From Cytobacillus oceanisediminis (GTDB lineage Bacteria > Bacillota > Bacilli > Bacillales > Cytobacillaceae): a DNA stretch of 64,000 bases. Each line of letters opens with the position of its first letter. Position 1 is the first letter of the stretch. Under the pieces are notes generated by a model. That model was not told where the DNA came from, ran no database searches, and saw only the letters and a program-made list of their open reading frames with translations. The position numbers and the translations under genes were made by a program. Below are positions 17,728 to 27,255 of this stretch, piece after piece. The stretch lies in NCBI RefSeq assembly GCF_007830235.1, contig NZ_VLKI01000022.1, positions 20,015-84,014 on the forward strand, in the 5' to 3' direction.

Positions 17728-18105
17728 TTGCCATTAAAAGTTGGAGACATCATTACGTTCGAACGGACTTTTACAAAAAGGGATGTTGAATTATTTACAG
17801 AGAATTCAGGTGATGAAGGAATTCATCATATAACCCCGGATGAACAGGGGAGACTTGTGGTTCAAGGGTTATTAACGGCCACTCTTCCAACCAAAGTGGG
17901 CGGAGACGCAAACGTGTTGGCCCGTACGATGAATTTCGAGTTTTTGAGACCTGTTTTTACAGGAGATACAATCATTTGTGAAGTAACAATCGATAAATAT
18001 GAAAAGCAAGATAATCATAGAATGTCCATAGCGGCGTCTTTCCTTTGCGCGAATCAAAATGAGAAACTAGTATTGAGGGGGAATTTTGCGGGTGTGATAT
18101 TATAA
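17728..18105 (+). CDS. MaoC-like hotdog-fold dehydratase
   Basis: A 125-residue single hotdog-domain protein. The N-terminal FTKRDVELFTENSGDEGIHH matches the MaoC/(R)-specific enoyl-CoA hydratase motif in which Asp and His act in hydration of enoyl-CoA; here the usual SGDxNPLH is SGDEGIHH, so the Asn is lost and activity is uncertain. The start is TTG 17728, with GGGGAGGGA (17712-17720) 7 bases upstream; the upstream in-frame TTG at 17710 overlaps that ribosome site. It is isolated between two broken genes and its partner pathway is unknown. Confidence 0.7.
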   Translation: MPLKVGDIITFERTFTKRDVELFTENSGDEGIHHITPDEQGRLVVQGLLTATLPTKVGGDANVLARTMNFEFLRPVFTGDTIICEVTIDKYEKQDNHRMSIAASFLCANQNEKLVLRGNFAGVIL

Positions 18106-18214
18106 TTATACTTTCATAAAATGGTGCTTATGTTTAAGAATAGCTGCCGAACAAGGGGCTTTTTCTTTTTGAACAAACGGGGCAGGTTAGTACAAAAAGG
18201 AACCAAGGGTTATA

Positions 18215-19189
18215 ATGAAGGATGCAGCTTTATTGAAAAATTGTATGAAAAAGGATGCGGCAGTAAAGCTTATCCGAAGAGGCGGGTTAGAAACAACCAT
18301 TGATCACATTTTATTTGCAAATGGGGGTCAAAATGCGATTGCTGCTACACTGGCAAGTCTTTGTAAGCCTGGAGAACGCATTGGTGTTGACCAGCATACG
18401 TACCCTGGCTTAAAAACTGTTGCAGCGATGCTTAGTGTGCAAATAGTACCAATAAAATCAGAGAACGATGAAATGAGTCCAGCGTCTTTTGAATATGCGT
18501 GTAAAAATGAAAATATTAAAGGCATTTACTTGATCCCAGATTATCATAATCCGACAGCTTCCTTTATGTCGGTAGAGAATCGAAAAATGATTGCAGCCAT
18601 TGCAAAAAAGTATAATCAGTTCATTATTGAAGATGCATCGTACCATCTTCTCAATAAAAAACCACTGCCGGCAGTCGCATCATTTGCACCAGAACAGGTT
18701 ATCTATATTGCAAGTTTATATAAATCATTCGCACCAGGCTTACGACTAGCCTATGTAGCAGTGCCAAGTCAATTTAAGGAGCCAATATCAAAGGCACTTT
18801 ATAACTTAAATGTATCCGTTTCCCCATTACTGGCAGAACTAGCTGCACGTACGGTTGTATCGAATCAATTTGAAGTCTTAATTGAGGGGCATCGGGAGCA
18901 GACTATTCGCAGAAACCAACTCGTAAACAGATATCTGGCAGACTTTACGTGCTTAGGTGCTGAAACAGGCATCTTTCGCTGGCTGCTATTGCCAGGCAAG
19001 ATTACAGGTGCTGAATTTGAAACGTTAGCTAAACAGCAAGGGGTACAAGTGTATGCAGCTGAACGTTTTGTAGTTGGAAATAGTTGTCCGGAGAGGGCTG
19101 TAAGAGTTTCTGTCTGTGCACCGGAAACGCTTGAAGAGCTTGAGCGAGGTTTGATTATCCTTAAGCGTCTGCTAAACGATCTTACCTAA
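18215..19189 (+). pseudogene. MocR-type aminotransferase-like domain without its DNA-binding part
   Basis: The reading frame (324 residues) matches the class-I aminotransferase-fold half of GntR/MocR regulators. It has FANGGQNAIAATLASL, then YLIPDYHNPTASFMS, then the PLP-lysine segment SLYKSFAPGLRLAYV. The winged helix and the first part of the aminotransferase fold are missing and are not found in other frames upstream. I therefore read it as the 3' part of a truncated regulator gene, not an intact aminotransferase. The MFS gene downstream could be its old target. A short transaminase remains an alternative. Confidence 0.65.
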
Positions 19190-19198
19190 TATTGTTCG

Positions 19199-19230
19199 CC
19201 ATACAATTATAATATTGTATGGTTTTTTTG
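19199..19230 (+). terminator. Terminator after the MocR remnant
   Basis: CCATACAAT and ATTGTATGG flank a 6-base loop, followed by a run of seven T. Confidence 0.85.
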
Positions 19231-19307
19231 TGCGTGTTAAGATGATTCAAATCTAGTTGGAGGATTATGAGAAATTGGATTAGCTTTCTAGAAAGGGAGG
19301 TTAGATT

Positions 19308-20603
19308 GTGTTAACAAAAGAGCGTTTAAAAGTGTTAGATGTCCAATCAGCTTCGTTACAAAGCTACATTAGTTCTTCAGAAAAACAACAACAATTATAT
19401 AAAAGAACATTAATGGTTGTTGTCATATCCCAGATTTTTGGAGGAGCAGGACTTGCAGCAGGAGTAACAGTGGGGGCATTAATAGCCCAAGACATGTTAG
19501 GTACAGATAGTGTAACGGGAATTCCGACGGCGTTATTTACGTTAGGATCAGCAGGGGCTGCACTGCTTGTGGGAAGACTTTCTCAGCGATTTGGACGCCG
19601 TCCTGGACTTGCGGCAGGATTTTTGGCTGGAGGCATCGGTGCGATTGGAGTAGTGGTTTCATCATTAATAAACAGCATTCTGCTATTATTTATTTCATTG
19701 CTCATCTACGGGGCTGGAACGGCTACAAACTTACAAGCACGCTACGCTGGAACTGACCTGGCAAACCCGACACAAAGGGCAAAGGCAATTAGCATGGCCA
19801 TGGTTTCCACTACATTCGGTGCTGTTGCAGGTCCAAACCTGGTGGATGTAATGGGGGAGTTTGCTATATCCATAGGAATTCCTGCTTTAGCCGGTCCCTT
19901 TATATTAGCGGCTGCGGCGTATATACTTGCTGGATTCGTTCTATTTATTTTCCTTCGTCCTGATCCCTTTATGGTGGCAAAAGCAATATCAGATGCACAA
20001 AGTAAAACCAATCATTTAGAGGAAAGTTCGAATTTGTTATCGGTAAACAGGCGAGGCATTTTTGCAGGAGCTGCCGTAATGGTTTTAACTCAATTTGTGA
20101 TGATGGCCATTATGACCATGACACCCATACATATGGGACACCATGGACATGCTTTGAATGAAGTTGGTCTGGTCATTGGATTTCATATAGGTGCGATGTT
20201 TTTGCCATCGTTAGTAACTGGCTTACTTGTTGATAAAATTGGCCGTGCTGCTATGGCTATTGCTTCTGCTATTACGCTGCTTGTTTCTGGCATTTTGGCT
20301 GCAACAGGACCTGCTGATTCGATGGCCGTACTCAATATAGCCCTTGTTTTACTAGGGCTTGGATGGAATTTTGGCTTAATTAGCGGCACGGCCATTCTGG
20401 TAGATTCAACTTCGCCATCTACTCGGGCTAAAACGCAGGGTTCTATCGATTTATGGATTGCTTTGTCAGGAGTATTAGGAGGAGGAATATCCGGAATAGT
20501 TGTTGCACATTCCAGTTATGCAGCCCTTTCCATTGCTGGTGCTGTTCTTTCATTACTGCTTATTCCAATTGTTATTTGGGCCGGTATCCATCAAACAAAG
20601 TAA
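19308..20603 (+). CDS. MFS transporter
   Basis: A 431-residue major-facilitator protein with about 12 transmembrane helices. The loop 2-3 motif GRLSQRFGRRPGL is the classic MFS motif A, repeated weakly in GLLVDKIGRAAMA in the second half. A 35-residue charged N-terminus precedes the first helix. The start is GTG 19308, with AAAGGGAGG 8 bases upstream. It most resembles drug/solute efflux carriers of Bacilli; the substrate cannot be read from the sequence. It has its own terminator-separated transcript. Confidence 0.8.
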   Translation: MLTKERLKVLDVQSASLQSYISSSEKQQQLYKRTLMVVVISQIFGGAGLAAGVTVGALIAQDMLGTDSVTGIPTALFTLGSAGAALLVGRLSQRFGRRPGLAAGFLAGGIGAIGVVVSSLINSILLLFISLLIYGAGTATNLQARYAGTDLANPTQRAKAISMAMVSTTFGAVAGPNLVDVMGEFAISIGIPALAGPFILAAAAYILAGFVLFIFLRPDPFMVAKAISDAQSKTNHLEESSNLLSVNRRGIFAGAAVMVLTQFVMMAIMTMTPIHMGHHGHALNEVGLVIGFHIGAMFLPSLVTGLLVDKIGRAAMAIASAITLLVSGILAATGPADSMAVLNIALVLLGLGWNFGLISGTAILVDSTSPSTRAKTQGSIDLWIALSGVLGGGISGIVVAHSSYAALSIAGAVLSLLLIPIVIWAGIHQTK

Positions 20604-20779
20604 GGAACAAATATAGGTGACTGAATATTCGGTATTATATTAAAGTAATAGTAGCAATTAAGCTTTTAAAATAATTCTGTTCACAGATATATAAGAAATA
20701 ATCCGAATCTATTTTCCTATAATGATTCAAACTACTTTTATTTGATTTAAAGGGTTGTGTGATATGGTTCCCTTATCAC

Positions 20780-20795
20780 GCAACCAAACGGTTGC
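20780..20795. promoter_or_regulatory. ArsR-type operator, upstream copy
   Basis: A perfect inverted repeat GCAACC-N4-GGTTGC. The half-sites recur at 20809-20824, centred 29 bases downstream (about three helical turns), so two dimers could bind on one face. Confidence 0.7.
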
Positions 20796-20801
20796 TTATG
20801 T

Positions 20802-20831
20802 TTGACGAGCAACCGTACAGTTGCATATAAT
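20802..20831 (+). promoter_or_regulatory. Promoter with embedded operator for a leaderless arsR-type gene
   Basis: TTGACG (20802-20807) and a perfect TATAAT (20826-20831) are 18 bases apart. The spacer contains the inverted repeat GCAACC-N4-AGTTGC (20809-20824). Transcription would start at about 20838, which is the A of the ATG, and no Shine-Dalgarno is present, so the mRNA is probably leaderless and repressed by its own product. Confidence 0.75.
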
Positions 20832-20837
20832 CGACAT

Positions 20838-21116
20838 ATGGATTGTGAAAAAGACGCTATATTCAAAGCACTTGGCGACTCGACTCGGCGGCTAATATTA
20901 GATGAACTTTCCGAACGCAACGAGCTGACATTGTATGAACTTACGGCACGTCTCGTTATGAAACACAACCTTTCCATTTCGCGACAGGCAATAGCTAAAC
21001 ATCTTAATACATTGGAAGATGCAGGGCTCGTAATATCAAAACGAAAGGGAAAATATCGAGTACTTATGTTTAACAAAGAACCACTTAAAAATTTGCTGAA
21101 AGGATGGGTAGATTAA
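20838..21116 (+). CDS. ArsR-family winged-helix repressor
   Basis: A 92-residue single-domain regulator: ALGDSTRRLILDELSE followed by SISRQAIAKHLNTLEDAGLV, the recognition-helix region of ArsR proteins. No metal-binding CxC pair is visible in the recognition helix, so it belongs to the non-metal, self-sufficient type that often controls a nearby VOC or START-domain gene. ATG 20838 is chosen because the -10 box lies 7 bases upstream, which excludes the TTG at 20802 (that TTG is the -35 box). The VOC gene follows 94 bases later and may be its target. Confidence 0.85.
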   Translation: MDCEKDAIFKALGDSTRRLILDELSERNELTLYELTARLVMKHNLSISRQAIAKHLNTLEDAGLVISKRKGKYRVLMFNKEPLKNLLKGWVD

Positions 21117-21210
21117 TTTTATAAATAATGACAAATGTATTAGTTTTTCTATTTGTAGCCAGATTGGTAGAAGAGAACCATACATCGCAAATATCAAAGG
21201 AGGCCGAAAC

Positions 21211-21600
21211 ATGATGAAAATCATTATTACTAGTATATTCGTTCAAGATCAAGACAAAGCATTAGAGTTTTATACAAAAACGCTCGGCTTTGTAAAAAAG
21301 CATGACGTTCCCAGCGGAGCATATAGGTGGATAACGCTTGTTTCTCCTGGTGAACAAGACGGTACCGAGCTTTTACTCGAACCTAATGAACACCCTGCTG
21401 CCAAAGAGTATCAACAGAAGCTATTTGCTGATGGCATTCCAGTAACAATGTTTGGGGTTGCAGATATTCGCAAAGAGTACAAACGATTAGTAGAAAAAGG
21501 CGTAAAGTTTACTATGGAGCCAACAGAAATGGGGAAAGTCACAATAGCTGTCATCGACGATACATGCGGAAACCTTATTCAGATGATAGAGCAGAAGTAA
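21211..21600 (+). CDS. VOC-family (glyoxalase/bleomycin-resistance fold) protein
   Basis: A 129-residue protein with two beta-alpha-beta-beta-beta units. Family segments are SIFVQDQDKALEFYTKTLGF at the start and DTCGNLIQMIEQK at the end. In this fold, metal ligands are commonly His/Glu; E121-type positions are not evident here, so a binding or lyase role is open. The second ATG at 21214 is an equal start choice; AAAGGAGG is upstream. It follows the ArsR gene and is probably regulated by it. Confidence 0.8.
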   Translation: MMKIIITSIFVQDQDKALEFYTKTLGFVKKHDVPSGAYRWITLVSPGEQDGTELLLEPNEHPAAKEYQQKLFADGIPVTMFGVADIRKEYKRLVEKGVKFTMEPTEMGKVTIAVIDDTCGNLIQMIEQK

Positions 21601-21691
21601 CGTTATGGAAAGAACCTAGTTTCTAAACGACACGATTGGTAAGTTTAAGACCGGTGAAGTGTTATTTCAAAAATTAAACAACTTTATGTTA

Positions 21692-21722
21692 ACCCTGTCC
21701 TCATTTCAGGTGGGGGTTTTAC
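21692..21722 (+). terminator. Possible weak terminator after the VOC gene
   Basis: AACCCTGTCCTC and GGTGGGGGTT can pair imperfectly, followed by TTT. The stem has mismatches. Confidence 0.4.
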
Positions 21723-21809
21723 ATATCTAAGGATTAACGGCATAAGTTAAAGATCCGGCTGCCCGCTTGGGTGGCCGAATCTGTTGAAAAATAGCTAATA
21801 AAAAGTATT

Positions 21810-22463
21810 TTATATTGGATGGTTCCTATCTTTATCATAATTTAGTGATGTACTAGAGTGTGCTGATATTCGGTCTAATACTTTTTCGGTTAATGGCATA
21901 AAGCCATTAAGTATTAGCCCCCCTAAACAAACGGTTAATAAAGTTCCAATACCAATTGGTCCATTGAATTTCATCGCCATTAACAAAAATACGAGATATA
22001 TAACAGTTCTTGAAAAAAATAGATTTGATTTAGTTAAATCTTTTAGGATTAATGTTAGTCGGTCAACGGGAATCGGTGCAAAATTGGTGTATAAATATGT
22101 TGCAGTTCCTATTCCTGTTACCAATAAGCCTACTCCAAAACAAACCAGTCTGCTGTACCATAATTCAGGTTCGAGCAGATGGGGTAATACGTAAAGCCAC
22201 AGATCAATACTTATCCCCGTTATAAAGGCTGTTAACAACCCCAAAATTTCTGGTCTTTGTCTTTTTAAAAATGAATTACAACCTATCAAAAATAAAGCTA
22301 TTATGATTTCCCAGCTTCCCACACTAAGCCCCACATTTTTCGACAGTCCTACCAAAAGTGCATCAAAAGGTGAAGTTCCAAGATCTGATTGTATAGTGAG
22401 TGAAATACCAAGGGTTAAGATTACAATTCCTAATACATAGAAAATATATTTCACTTTATTCAC
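21810..22463 (-). CDS. YczE/YitT-type integral membrane protein
   Basis: A 217-residue protein with five or six hydrophobic segments. The N-terminal GISLTIQSDLGTSPFDALLVGL is the signature of the YczE/YyaS family in Bacilli. In B. subtilis YczE affects surfactin/bacillaene-related systems, but the molecular function is not established. It is read divergently from a MarR regulator gene with two palindromes in the 106-base gap, so it is probably the MarR target. Confidence 0.75.
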   Translation of the reverse strand: MNKVKYIFYVLGIVILTLGISLTIQSDLGTSPFDALLVGLSKNVGLSVGSWEIIIALFLIGCNSFLKRQRPEILGLLTAFITGISIDLWLYVLPHLLEPELWYSRLVCFGVGLLVTGIGTATYLYTNFAPIPVDRLTLILKDLTKSNLFFSRTVIYLVFLLMAMKFNGPIGIGTLLTVCLGGLILNGFMPLTEKVLDRISAHSSTSLNYDKDRNHPI

Positions 22464-22484
22464 CCCTTTATGATGGTTTTTTTA

Positions 22485-22546
22485 TTGCAAATGCAACAAA
22501 ATTAAGTTAGATTAAATATATGTCATTATTATTGCATTTGCAATAA
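22485..22546. promoter_or_regulatory. Two palindromic operators between yczE-like and marR genes
   Basis: TTGCAAATGCAA (22485-22496) and TTATTGCA-TT-TGCAATAA (22529-22546, perfect 8-base arms) share the core TTGCA. Their place in the divergent gap fits control of both genes by the MarR protein. Confidence 0.65.
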
Positions 22547-22569
22547 AAATATAGATTAAGGAGTTGATT

Positions 22570-23566
<997 letters not shown>

Positions 23567-23583
23567 TCGAAGGGCGGATGATT

Positions 23584-23640
23584 ATGTATATTCCACAATG
23601 TTATAAAGTCACAAATATGGATGAAATCTGGGAGTCCTAA
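23584..23640 (+). pseudogene. paiB: paiB remnant (FMN-binding regulator), N-terminal 18 codons
   Basis: The frame MYIPQCYKVTNMDEIWES then stops; this is the characteristic N-terminus of PaiB proteins (MYIPxxF...D.EEI). The remaining roughly 185 codons are missing. In B. subtilis paiA and paiB form one operon, so this looks like deletion of the second gene. Confidence 0.6.
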
Positions 23641-23670
23641 CGGGGCAGATTAACAGAACAAGAAAACAAA

Positions 23671-23714
23671 AAGAGCAGTATTGACGTTGGAAACGTCAAA
23701 TACTGCTCTTTTTC
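23671..23714 (+). terminator. Terminator after the GNAT unit
   Basis: AAGAGCAGTATTGACGTT pairs perfectly with the complementary arm around a GGAA loop and ends in TTTTT. Confidence 0.9.
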
Positions 23715-23768
23715 ATATTAAAAAATACATTGAAAAAAAAGAGATCCTGTGGTAAATTTATATAGATG

Positions 23769-23822
23769 TACATTGTGTAATTGAATTTAATTATATTATC
23801 CCTATCATAATTATACAATGTA
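23769..23822 (+). promoter_or_regulatory. helD promoter bracketed by an inverted repeat
   Basis: TACATTGTGTAATT (23769-23782) and AATTATACAATGTA (23809-23822) are inverted copies with one mismatch in 14. Between them lie TTGAAT (-35, 23781-23786) and TATCAT (-10, 23803-23808) with 16-base spacing. A repressor bound to both arms would cover the promoter. Confidence 0.6.
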
Positions 23823-23872
23823 ATCACTTCGTTAGTCAACCCTTTTATAAATTTTTTTAAGGAGTGTTTGCT

Positions 23873-26209
23873 ATGAATTCAAAACTTCAGCAGGAGCAAA
23901 AACGAGTGGACAGTGTAATGGCAACAATTACGGAGGAAATCAACAGATTGGAAGAAGAAACTTCCAGGCATAAAAACGAAGTAGTTCATATCCGCAAACA
24001 CTTTTGGGATGAAGTCAAGGTGAATATTGATACCTTTGATGATTATCTTGAGACCATCATCGGGTTGAGGCAGGAGGCTCAAGCTCTGTCCGTAAGCCAA
24101 AGCACCCATAGACATGCATCCAAGCGCTTGTTCACGCTGCGCCGAATGAAGGAGGTTCCCTACTTCGGCCGGATCGATTTTATTGAAGAGGGCTCTTCAA
24201 ATCAGGAACAAATCTATATTGGCATCAGCACGCTGAGAGATGCCAGTGGCGAAAACTTTCTTATCTACGACTGGAGGGCTCCAGTCTCGAGTGTTTACTA
24301 CGATTACCAGCCCGGTCCGGCTAAGTATGAAACACCTGGAGGCACAATCCAGGGCACATTGGAGAAAAAGTGGCAATATCTAATCCGCGGCGGAGTTCTT
24401 CAATCCATGTTCGATACGAGTCTCACCATTGGAGATGAGATTTTACAGCAGGTTCTGGGGAAGGGTACTGACAAACATATGCACAATATCGTAGCGACCA
24501 TTCAACAGGATCAAAACCGGATTATCCGTCATGATCGCGGAAGGCTGCTCATTGTTCATGGTGCGGCTGGCAGCGGCAAGACATCGGCTGCCCTGCAGCG
24601 GATTGCTTATCTGCTCTACAAATATCGGGATAATCTTAATGCTGATCAAATTATCCTATTTTCTCCTAATTCGATGTTTAACAGTTATGTGTCCAATGTG
24701 CTTCCGGAACTCGGTGAAGAGAATATGCAGCAGGTCACATTTCAGGAATACTTGGACCATCGGCTGAGTAAAGAGTTTCAAGTTGAAAATCCATACGAGC
24801 AATTGGAATATGTTTTAACTGCAGCGAAAACCCCTTCGTACAGGTCAAGGGTTCCGGGCATCCGGTTTAAAGCATCTGCCCGTTTTTTTGAGGCGATCAA
24901 TGCATATATGAAGTCGCTGGAGTTATCTGGAATGTTATTTAAGGACATGACCTTCAGAGGAAAGCCGATTGTTACCGCTCAGCAAATAGCAGACCGGTTT
25001 TACAGCAGTGACACCTCACTCCGCTTCCATAATAGACTTGAAAAGCTGATGGATTGGCTAATTAAGCAAATCAATGAAGCTGAAAAGGCCGAACGGAATA
25101 AGCCGTGGGTACAGGAGGAAATCGAGCTGCTCAGCAATGAGGAATATCATAAGGCACATGCCTATCTCGCGAAAAAACGCGGCTTTAAAGAAGATTCGAT
25201 TCATGATTATGAAATCGAGCCTGAAGCGTTAGCCCGCTTGATTGTCCGGAAAAAGCTGAAGCCGCTGCGAAAACGAATCCGGGCGTTGCGTTTTGTCGAT
25301 TTCAAGGCGATATATAAGCAGCTTTTTGCTGATCCCTTGCAGATCAAACAGTGGATAGAGGGGGAAACACCCGCGGAGTGGGCTGAGATTTGTCAAGCGT
25401 CGCTGGAAATGTTAGATGAAGGGAAACTATTTTACGAAGATGCCACACCTTTTTTACTCTTGAAAGAGCTCATTCAAGGCTTTCAGACGAACAGTTCGAT
25501 TAAACACATCGTCGTTGATGAGGCGCAGGATTACTCACCTTTTCAATTCGAGTTTTTGAAGCGTTTGTTTCCTGCGTCCAAGATGACAGTTCTCGGCGAC
25601 TTTAATCAGGCGATATTTGCCCATGCCAGCGAAATGGTTGATTTTCACACACTTACCAGCCTGTACGGACCGGATGAAACGGAAGTGATCAATATAGCGC
25701 GGAGCTACCGGTCCACAAAGCCGATCATCGAATTTACCCGAAGACTGGTTCCAAACGGCGAAAGGATAATCCCTTTTGATCGAGACGGCAAGCGGCCCGA
25801 GCTGAAACAATTGTCCGATTACGCAGAACTGCATAGCAGTATTGACTCCAAAGTCGCTGATTTGCGAAATCTAGGCCTTACTAGTATTGCGATCATATGC
25901 AAATCTGCTGAAGAGAGTTTAAATGCATATGAAGCCCTGTCCGGCATCGATGGAATTAAACTCTTGAAGAGCAACTCGACTGAATATGAACAAGGAGTAG
26001 TTGTCGTACCGGCGTATTTGTCAAAGGGCATCGAATTTGATGCCGTCATCATCTATGATGCATCGGAGAACGTATACGGTGATGAGAGCCTGCGCAGAAT
26101 TTTCTACACCGCCTGCACCAGAGCTATGCATGATTTGCAGCTTTACAGCGTAGGTGAACCGAGCCCATTTTTGCGAAACGTTTTGCGGGAAGGTTTCATC
26201 CATGCATGA
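23873..26209 (+). CDS. helD: HelD-type RNA polymerase-recycling ATPase
   Basis: A 778-residue superfamily-1 (UvrD-like) helicase-fold protein. The N-terminus is a long coiled coil (about 1-75) that in HelD enters the polymerase secondary channel. Walker A GAAGSGKTSA is at 230-239, Walker B VVDEAQDYSPFQFEF is near 555, and motif VI-like TACTRAMHDL lies near the end. HelD removes stalled RNA polymerase from DNA using ATP and is linked to rifampicin tolerance in some Gram-positives. ATG 23873 follows AAGGAG (23859-23864). It stands alone, with an inverted-repeat promoter of its own. It could be a second, inducible HelD copy of the genome; that cannot be judged from this window. Confidence 0.9.
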   Translation: MNSKLQQEQKRVDSVMATITEEINRLEEETSRHKNEVVHIRKHFWDEVKVNIDTFDDYLETIIGLRQEAQALSVSQSTHRHASKRLFTLRRMKEVPYFGRIDFIEEGSSNQEQIYIGISTLRDASGENFLIYDWRAPVSSVYYDYQPGPAKYETPGGTIQGTLEKKWQYLIRGGVLQSMFDTSLTIGDEILQQVLGKGTDKHMHNIVATIQQDQNRIIRHDRGRLLIVHGAAGSGKTSAALQRIAYLLYKYRDNLNADQIILFSPNSMFNSYVSNVLPELGEENMQQVTFQEYLDHRLSKEFQVENPYEQLEYVLTAAKTPSYRSRVPGIRFKASARFFEAINAYMKSLELSGMLFKDMTFRGKPIVTAQQIADRFYSSDTSLRFHNRLEKLMDWLIKQINEAEKAERNKPWVQEEIELLSNEEYHKAHAYLAKKRGFKEDSIHDYEIEPEALARLIVRKKLKPLRKRIRALRFVDFKAIYKQLFADPLQIKQWIEGETPAEWAEICQASLEMLDEGKLFYEDATPFLLLKELIQGFQTNSSIKHIVVDEAQDYSPFQFEFLKRLFPASKMTVLGDFNQAIFAHASEMVDFHTLTSLYGPDETEVINIARSYRSTKPIIEFTRRLVPNGERIIPFDRDGKRPELKQLSDYAELHSSIDSKVADLRNLGLTSIAIICKSAEESLNAYEALSGIDGIKLLKSNSTEYEQGVVVVPAYLSKGIEFDAVIIYDASENVYGDESLRRIFYTACTRAMHDLQLYSVGEPSPFLRNVLREGFIHA

Positions 26210-26685
26210 CTCGGCTAAAGAAATGAGAGGACTACCAAGAGATACATTTGAATATTACAAAACTTAAAATGAAAAAGGTAACAGGTTTGGTTTGTTTCCT
26301 TACATTCCACATTTACTTAAAAGATGTAGAAACAATAACTTGGAACCAGCTTGAATGAGTTGAAGATCAAAGTTGTCAATTTAGGCAGCTTTCTAATTGT
26401 GTTAACGGGGCAGATACTTTCACTGAGGGAGTTTCGTTAAACAAGAAACTTGTATCATTTAATCATCATATCTAGTACTTTTGAAACTTTAATCAAAAAA
26501 ATAAAAATAACACCAAGTAACGAATCAACAACAAGAAGTTTAACAAACTAAAAATGTCCAAAGAACCAGTCGCATCATCCGGGAATAAACTAGACCAATG
26601 ACTTTCACAAGGTCAAAGGCCGCCCCTTTGATATGATTGGTTCTTTTTAAAGATGGTGGGAACTAAGAAATAAAAAAACAAGAAA
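26210..26685. other. Gene-free stretch after helD
   Basis: No intact frame is visible. AAAGAACCAGTCGCATC (26558-26574) and GATATGATTGGTTCTTT (26631-26647) form an imperfect long hairpin followed by TTT, which could be a terminator. A 14-codon phrase near 26224 is probably debris. Confidence 0.35.
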
Positions 26686-26840
26686 TCACTTTATACTACT
26701 GGATATAAACTTTGAGGCATCTTGATTCATAAAAATACGATTACCATGATAGAATGTCTTCATTTCAGTTGATTTAAATCCAACTTTGGATAATCTTTTT
26801 TTCAGTTCTTCATGCGAAAAACCGTTATGAACTTTCGGAC
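26686..26840 (-). pseudogene. SAM-dependent methyltransferase, C-terminal remnant
   Basis: On the minus strand a frame of about 48 codons reads HNGFSHEELKKRLSKVGFKS then continues to FYHGNRIFMNQDAS and a stop. This resembles the last third of a class-I methyltransferase. It is cut exactly where the repeated coiled-coil tail begins (26839), so a rearrangement removed its 5' part. Confidence 0.5.
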
Positions 26841-26979
26841 TTGAACAATAGGATAACAGAAATGGACAAGCGACTATTCAACATCGAAAAAAGCAATGGA
26901 AATTTATTAATGATAATAGAGGTATAGTGGGGCAGAGTTGCTGTCTGATTATACCTTTTTTTATTGGGCGTGAGGACAA
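26839..26979 (+). pseudogene. 3' tail of a coiled-coil gene plus terminator, copy 1
   Basis: A 29-codon frame (LNNRITEMDKRLFNIEKSNG, ending IIEV-stop) is followed by the hairpin AGGTATA...TATACCT and a T-run. About 90% of the bases match the region 35127-35268. No start or ribosome site is present, so it is a remnant of the same gene family as the pseudogene at 34880-35215. Confidence 0.65.
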
Positions 26980-27126
26980 AGATAAAAATAAAGGTTTCTC
27001 CGTTGAATTCCTAAGAAAATCCAATAAATAACGTAAGAAAAATCATAGGAAAAAATTCAAAGAGCTCTACCATTATAGGTTCAACATAAAAATCAGACTA
27101 TAATAATAAGTCGGAATTATCAATAG

Positions 27127-27175
27127 TGTAAGCGCTTAAAAAAATGTTTACATAGTGAAACACCCATGTTAAGAT
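27127..27175 (+). promoter_or_regulatory. tct operon promoter with cre-like box
   Basis: TTTACA (27147-27152) and TAAGAT (27170-27175) are 17 bases apart. Just upstream, TGTAAGCGCTTAAA (27127-27140) matches the CcpA cre consensus in 13 of 14 positions. Carbon-catabolite control is likely. Confidence 0.6.
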
Positions 27176-27255
27176 ATAACTCGAAAGTAAGAATTTTTAC
27201 TTTTCTAATAAAAGAAGTTATTTTTACTACATTTCACAAAAAGGGTGGGTAAGAA

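Noticed and set aside
18121..18303. A 60-codon frame before the MocR remnant as its missing DNA-binding part
   Set aside because: The sequence does not resemble a GntR winged helix and has no ribosome site.
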